From assembly GCA_010093685.1 (NCBI GenBank), contig MU006234.1:1022467-1086466 (forward strand): a stretch of 64,000 bases of DNA, written 5' to 3'. Positions within the stretch are counted from its first letter, which is position 1; each line of letters starts with the position of its first letter. A program made the translations under genes and the position numbers. The notes beneath the pieces are model-generated. The model did no database searches. It was not told where the DNA came from and saw only the letters and a list, made by a program, of their open reading frames with translations. This document shows positions 62,379 to 64,000 of this stretch, one piece after another. The DNA comes from Ophiobolus disseminans. Lineage: Eukaryota > Ascomycota > Dothideomycetes > Pleosporales > Phaeosphaeriaceae.

Positions 62379-64000
62379 CTACAATCTAAGTTTACTTGGA
62401 ATAGTGATGCTGTGCCCTGACCTGCTCTTTTTAGGTGGGGGTGCTTGGGATAATTCACTACCACCACCACCACCACCACCTTCAGTGCACTCCTCTACAA
62501 CCTTCCTTTTTAGGCCCTGTTTCTTTGAGCCTGTGAATTGAGCCTTTTAGGATTGACGCGCAATTTTCCAGGCAACTGCAGCTTGTTTTTCCATCTCTTT
62601 TTGTTGTTTCTTTTGGGCCTGTTTCTGAGCCTTCCTTTCCTTCTCCGTCTCCCTCTCCTCTTTCAGCCTCTCTCTCTTAACACGCTTCTCTTCTTGAAGC
62701 CTCTTCTTGAGGAGTGCATTAGAAGCCTCGATTTGCTTCCTCTCTGCCTTTTAGAGGTTTTCCTCCAATTCATCCTGTTCCTTTTGAGCCTGTCTTTCAC
62801 TCGCTCTCTTGAAGCTCCTTAGAGACCACCACTCTGCACCTCCATAGTATTCACCCTCCTTCTGCAGATCAAGCTTCCTGCCATGGTTCTTGCGCTTCTT
62901 TTTTGTACTTAAAGATTCTCTCAAGCCCTTGTTCTCATGGAGTAACAACTGGTTTTGGACCTGGTATGAGTGAAGGGCTTGAGTGACTTGATTAGCCTCT
63001 CTTTCAGCCCCAGCTTTCACTACCTCTTGTACCACCTCTCTAAGCTTCCTCCAATCAGCGTCCTCAAGTGAGGTGAAGTTGGAGGTCTTTGAATTGGCAG
63101 GGTGTTGTTGTTTGAATTTTTTGAGTACAGCCTCTCTGTTTCTTGGCCACACTCCAGTAGCCTTGAAAGCCTTGAGGATGAGGTCTTTCTTGAAGGAGGA
63201 GAGCCAGGCAGTCTGAAACAATAGGATTAAGTCACCCTTCTTGACTGGGAGGAGGCCTAAGGACTTGTGGGTGAAGGTGGTGAGAGCTTGGGAGTACTTG
63301 GATGAGAGCAACTTGAACATGACCACATCTAAAGGCTGAAGGCTGTGAGTTGCATGAGGCGGAAAGATCATCACTATGATCCTATTCATATCACAGAATG
63401 AGAGGAAACCTCTTGTGATATGAGATCCATGGCCATCCAGAAGGAGGAGCCTCCAACACCTCCCTGCTTTCTCCTTAGTATAGCGTTGAAAGATCTGAGT
63501 AAGCCAGGCAAGTCCAATTTGGTCATTACTCCATCCAGTAGGTGATGAGGTACTAAAGATAGGTGGTTCCTCAGGTATCTCAGCTACCCAGGTATCTCTG
63601 ATATTACCGTGAAGTCCTTCAAATATGACACCAGGTGGGAGAACAGTTCCATCAGCTCCAATACAGGCTATAGTGGATATCCACTCTCTACTCCCATCTT
63701 GAATAACCTCTTTCACTTGCCCACTCTCCCACAAAGCTCTGCTGAAGATCCTCTTGCTTTTCCCAATCTTTCTAATTATGAAGCCCTTTTCATCCATATT
63801 GTATGAATTCTCAGGGAGAATTGAATACTCAGTGATCTTAGCCTCCTAGAAGATCAAAGTATAGGTTGTACTTCTTCACTGAATTAGCTTTGTGGCAATT
63901 GTAGTCCATTCCAGCAGTCCATTTGAGGATGAGAGATTCACTGTGGCGCTCCACAAACCTCCCAACCCACCCTTCTCCTACATCCTTTTTGGCCACCCCA
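62379..64000 (-). mobile_element. Decayed pogo/Tc1-mariner (DDE_1) transposase, N-terminus beyond right edge
   Basis: A minus-strand frame of about 350 residues (62751-63797) contains MDEKGF, GADGTVLPPGVIFEG, the catalytic-region LLLDGHGSHIT and IIVMIFPPHATHSLQPLDV (DDE_1 core), and a coiled-coil Lys/Glu-rich tail. It stops at TAA 62751-62753, but the same frame continues past it with homologous-looking Lys/Glu/Gln-rich sequence, through a second TAA (62547-62549), to TAG at 62379-62381. Upstream, SLILKWTAGMDY and NSVKKYNLYFDLL are in another frame, with a one-base shift near 63850. It is non-functional. Inverted repeats were not identified. Confidence 0.85.

Noticed and set aside
1..64000. 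CRISPR array or bacterial operon features
   Set aside because: Spliceosomal introns and fungal-specific families show a eukaryotic nuclear genome; none of the tandem repeats has short direct repeats with unique spacers.

Overview
The window is nuclear DNA of a filamentous ascomycete. Genes carry one or a few short introns (about 54-155 nt) with GTRAGT/GTACGT donors and YAG acceptors. The content is typical of Pezizomycotina: HET proteins, a Zn2Cys6 regulator, a DUF7025-AAA ATPase, an NEP1-like protein and many F-box-like genes. A plant-associated dothideomycete is my best guess, from gene content only. No rRNA, convincing tRNA or CRISPR array was seen.

Layout. 0-22 kb is mostly conserved: a bestrophin-like channel (cut by the left edge), a SET-domain protein, a RidA/Mmf1 protein with a 14-nt microexon, adenine phosphoribosyltransferase, an uninterrupted homoserine kinase-AIR synthase fusion, an AAA ATPase, a multi-pass membrane protein, a SET6-like methyltransferase and a secreted SMP-30-type lactonase. 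22-34 kb is accessory: degenerate F-box-like genes, a 704-bp hAT-type element with perfect 20-bp inverted repeats and 8-bp target duplications, a Zn2Cys6 factor, an intact member of an F-box-like family, and two sets of old tandem repeats. 34-41 kb is conserved or secretory: coiled-coil protein, DUF1593 protein, NEP1-like protein, metallophosphoesterase. 41-49.4 kb is a gene graveyard around a canonical HET gene, with F-box-like pseudogenes carrying substitution-only stop codons. 49.4-53.6 kb returns to housekeeping (NDUFAF3-like factor and two hypothetical proteins). 53.7-64 kb is again accessory: a Cys/His-rich gene with duplicated exon-intron modules, an HNH-nuclease-like gene with two compensating frameshifts, a GH3 beta-glucosidase stump beside a candidate LTR, a divergent HET-like protein and a decayed pogo transposase.

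The observation most worth following is the 711-residue fusion at 8865-11000. A complete homoserine kinase (threonine synthesis) is joined in frame by a linker of about 13 residues to a complete AIR synthase (purine synthesis). In fungi AIR synthase is normally the C-terminal half of a GARS-AIRS protein. The second best is the hAT element: its pre-insertion site can be read from a paralogous sequence 22 kb away in the same window.

All functions are read from motifs and remembered family features; no database search was run. Exon borders are inferred from splice signals and reading-frame continuity.
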